Shown here piece by piece: positions 6,489-7,243 of a DNA stretch of 7,243 nt. The DNA is taken from NCBI GenBank assembly GCA_003819755.1, contig RPQK01000381.1:1-7243 (forward strand), read 5' to 3'. Positions within the stretch are counted from its first letter, which is position 1. Each line of letters opens with the position of its first letter. Origin of the DNA: Acidobacteriota bacterium. Its GTDB lineage: Bacteria > Acidobacteriota > UBA6911 > RPQK01. The position numbers were made by a program, and so were the translations under genes. The notes under the pieces were generated by a model. That model was not told the DNA's origin and did not search any database. It saw only the letters and a program-made list of their open reading frames with translations.

Positions 6489-7211
6489 ATGCTGAAGATG
6501 GAAAAAGTGAACAAGGTCTACCGGACGGACATGATCGAGACCCACGCTTTGAATAGCTTCGATCTGGAAGTAAAGGCCGGGGAGTTTGTGTCGGTTATGG
6601 GCCCCTCGGGATGCGGAAAGACCACGTTCCTGAACATAGCCGGTCTTCTCGATACCTTTGACGGAGGTCGCTACTCGTTGGACGGCGACGATGTCTCCCG
6701 CCTGACCGACGCCCAGATGTCGCGGATACGAAACAGGAAGATTGGCTTTATCTTTCAGACCTTCAACCTGATTCCCGATCTGGACGTGGTTGACAACGTC
6801 GATGTCCCGCTCCGTTACCGGAAGGTCAGCGGGCAGGAAAGAAAACGGGCGATAGAAGAAGCTTTGATGACAGTCGGCCTCACCTCCCGGGCCAGTCACT
6901 ATCCCTCCCAGCTTTCCGGGGGTCAGCAGCAGCGGGTCGCAATTGCCCGGGCGCTTGTCGGCAAGCCGAAACTCATCCTGGCCGATGAGCCGACCGGGAA
7001 CCTGGATTCCTTGATGGCGAGGGAGATTCTCGATCTGCTGGGGACCATTAACCGCGAGGGGACCACGATCATCATGGTGACTCATGACCCGGAGCTCGCC
7101 GCCCGGGCGGGACGACAAATTCACCTTCTTGACGGTCGCCTGATCGACCTGCAGGCGGACCAGGTGATACCCCTGTACCGAGCCCGCAAGTCTTTCCCGG
7201 CCTCGATTTAA
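6489..7211 (+). CDS. ABC transporter ATPase, MacB/LolD class
   Basis: A 240-residue cytoplasmic nucleotide-binding subunit that would power an FtsX-fold (MacB/LolCE-type) exporter. All catalytic elements are intact: Walker A GPSGCGKT (38-45), Q-loop Gln90 in FIFQTFNLIP, signature LSGGQQQRVAIARA (142-155), Walker B LILADE (162-167) with the D-loop of TGNLDS, and switch His199 in VTHD. The FQTFNLIP and DEPTGNLDS strings are typical of the LolD/MacB group. The last 20 residues (about 221-240) extend past the usual end of the domain and look unstructured. ATP hydrolysis with the upstream adaptor would drive export or extraction from the inner membrane. The protein has no membrane segment, so a separate permease is needed. 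None lies in the window; the next gene downstream is the likely place. A second ATG at 6498 is possible, but the ribosome site favours 6489. Confidence 0.95.
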   Translation: MLKMEKVNKVYRTDMIETHALNSFDLEVKAGEFVSVMGPSGCGKTTFLNIAGLLDTFDGGRYSLDGDDVSRLTDAQMSRIRNRKIGFIFQTFNLIPDLDVVDNVDVPLRYRKVSGQERKRAIEEALMTVGLTSRASHYPSQLSGGQQQRVAIARALVGKPKLILADEPTGNLDSLMAREILDLLGTINREGTTIIMVTHDPELAARAGRQIHLLDGRLIDLQADQVIPLYRARKSFPASI

Positions 7212-7221
7212 GGCGCGGAAA

Positions 7222-7243
7222 GGACCTCAGGGACCTCAAGGAC
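7222..7243 (+). repeat. 9-bp tandem repeat cut by the window end
   Basis: GGACCTCAG (7222-7230), GGACCTCAA (7231-7239) and GGAC (7240-7243) form two and a half copies of a 9-bp unit, starting 10 bp after the ATPase stop. The array probably continues past the end. Its unit is unrelated to the 8-bp unit at the start of the window. Confidence 0.7.

Noticed and set aside
6327..7124. 265-residue minus-strand open frame opposite the ABC ATPase
   Set aside because: Antisense shadow of a gene with all ABC motifs intact; no domain is recognised.

Overview
This is a GC-rich bacterial window whose third-position GC bias fits the genes called. An envelope with a periplasm is suggested by an exported glycosidase and by an adaptor/ATPase pair of a tripartite-type exporter. 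The gene mix (secreted GH42 glycosidase, TIGR01777-type epimerase, O-methyltransferase, HlyD/MacA-like adaptor with MacB-like ATPase) and the short intergenic tandem repeats are compatible with an Acidobacteriota-like genome. That placement is a guess, because no marker gene is present.

Layout. Positions 1-340 hold no gene. They hold an array of 8-bp units on the + strand (1-178), an 82-nt core (179-260), and a shorter array of the same units in reverse complement (261-340), so the whole block can fold into one long hairpin. Positions 422-2482 (+) encode a secreted GH42 beta-galactosidase-like enzyme. Facing it on the minus strand is a two-gene operon: an O-methyltransferase (4377-3376), then a TIGR01777-family NAD(P)-dependent epimerase (3379-2510), joined by an ATGA stop/start overlap. 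Divergent from these is a 150-residue single-pass membrane protein (4488-4940). The gap 4941-5208 contains a 59-bp near-perfect inverted repeat with a 42-nt loop, a small direct repeat, and a good match to a sigma-54 promoter. The promoter sits directly before an efflux operon: a membrane-fusion adaptor (5209-6477) and an FtsX/MacB-class ABC ATPase (6489-7211). The window ends inside a 9-bp tandem repeat.

The adaptor and ATPase should work with an FtsX-type permease and an outer-membrane factor. Neither is in the window, and the permease probably lies just downstream. The methyltransferase and epimerase are probably cotranslated, but their substrates cannot be read from sequence. The GH42 enzyme looks like an independent sugar-scavenging gene.

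I see no complete new biological system. The most unusual content is non-coding: two unrelated large hairpin-forming repeats, and a sigma-54-like promoter whose predicted start falls at the ATG. Both window ends lie in short tandem repeats, so this may be a whole contig broken at repeats. No tRNA, rRNA, CRISPR array, transposase or integrase was seen.
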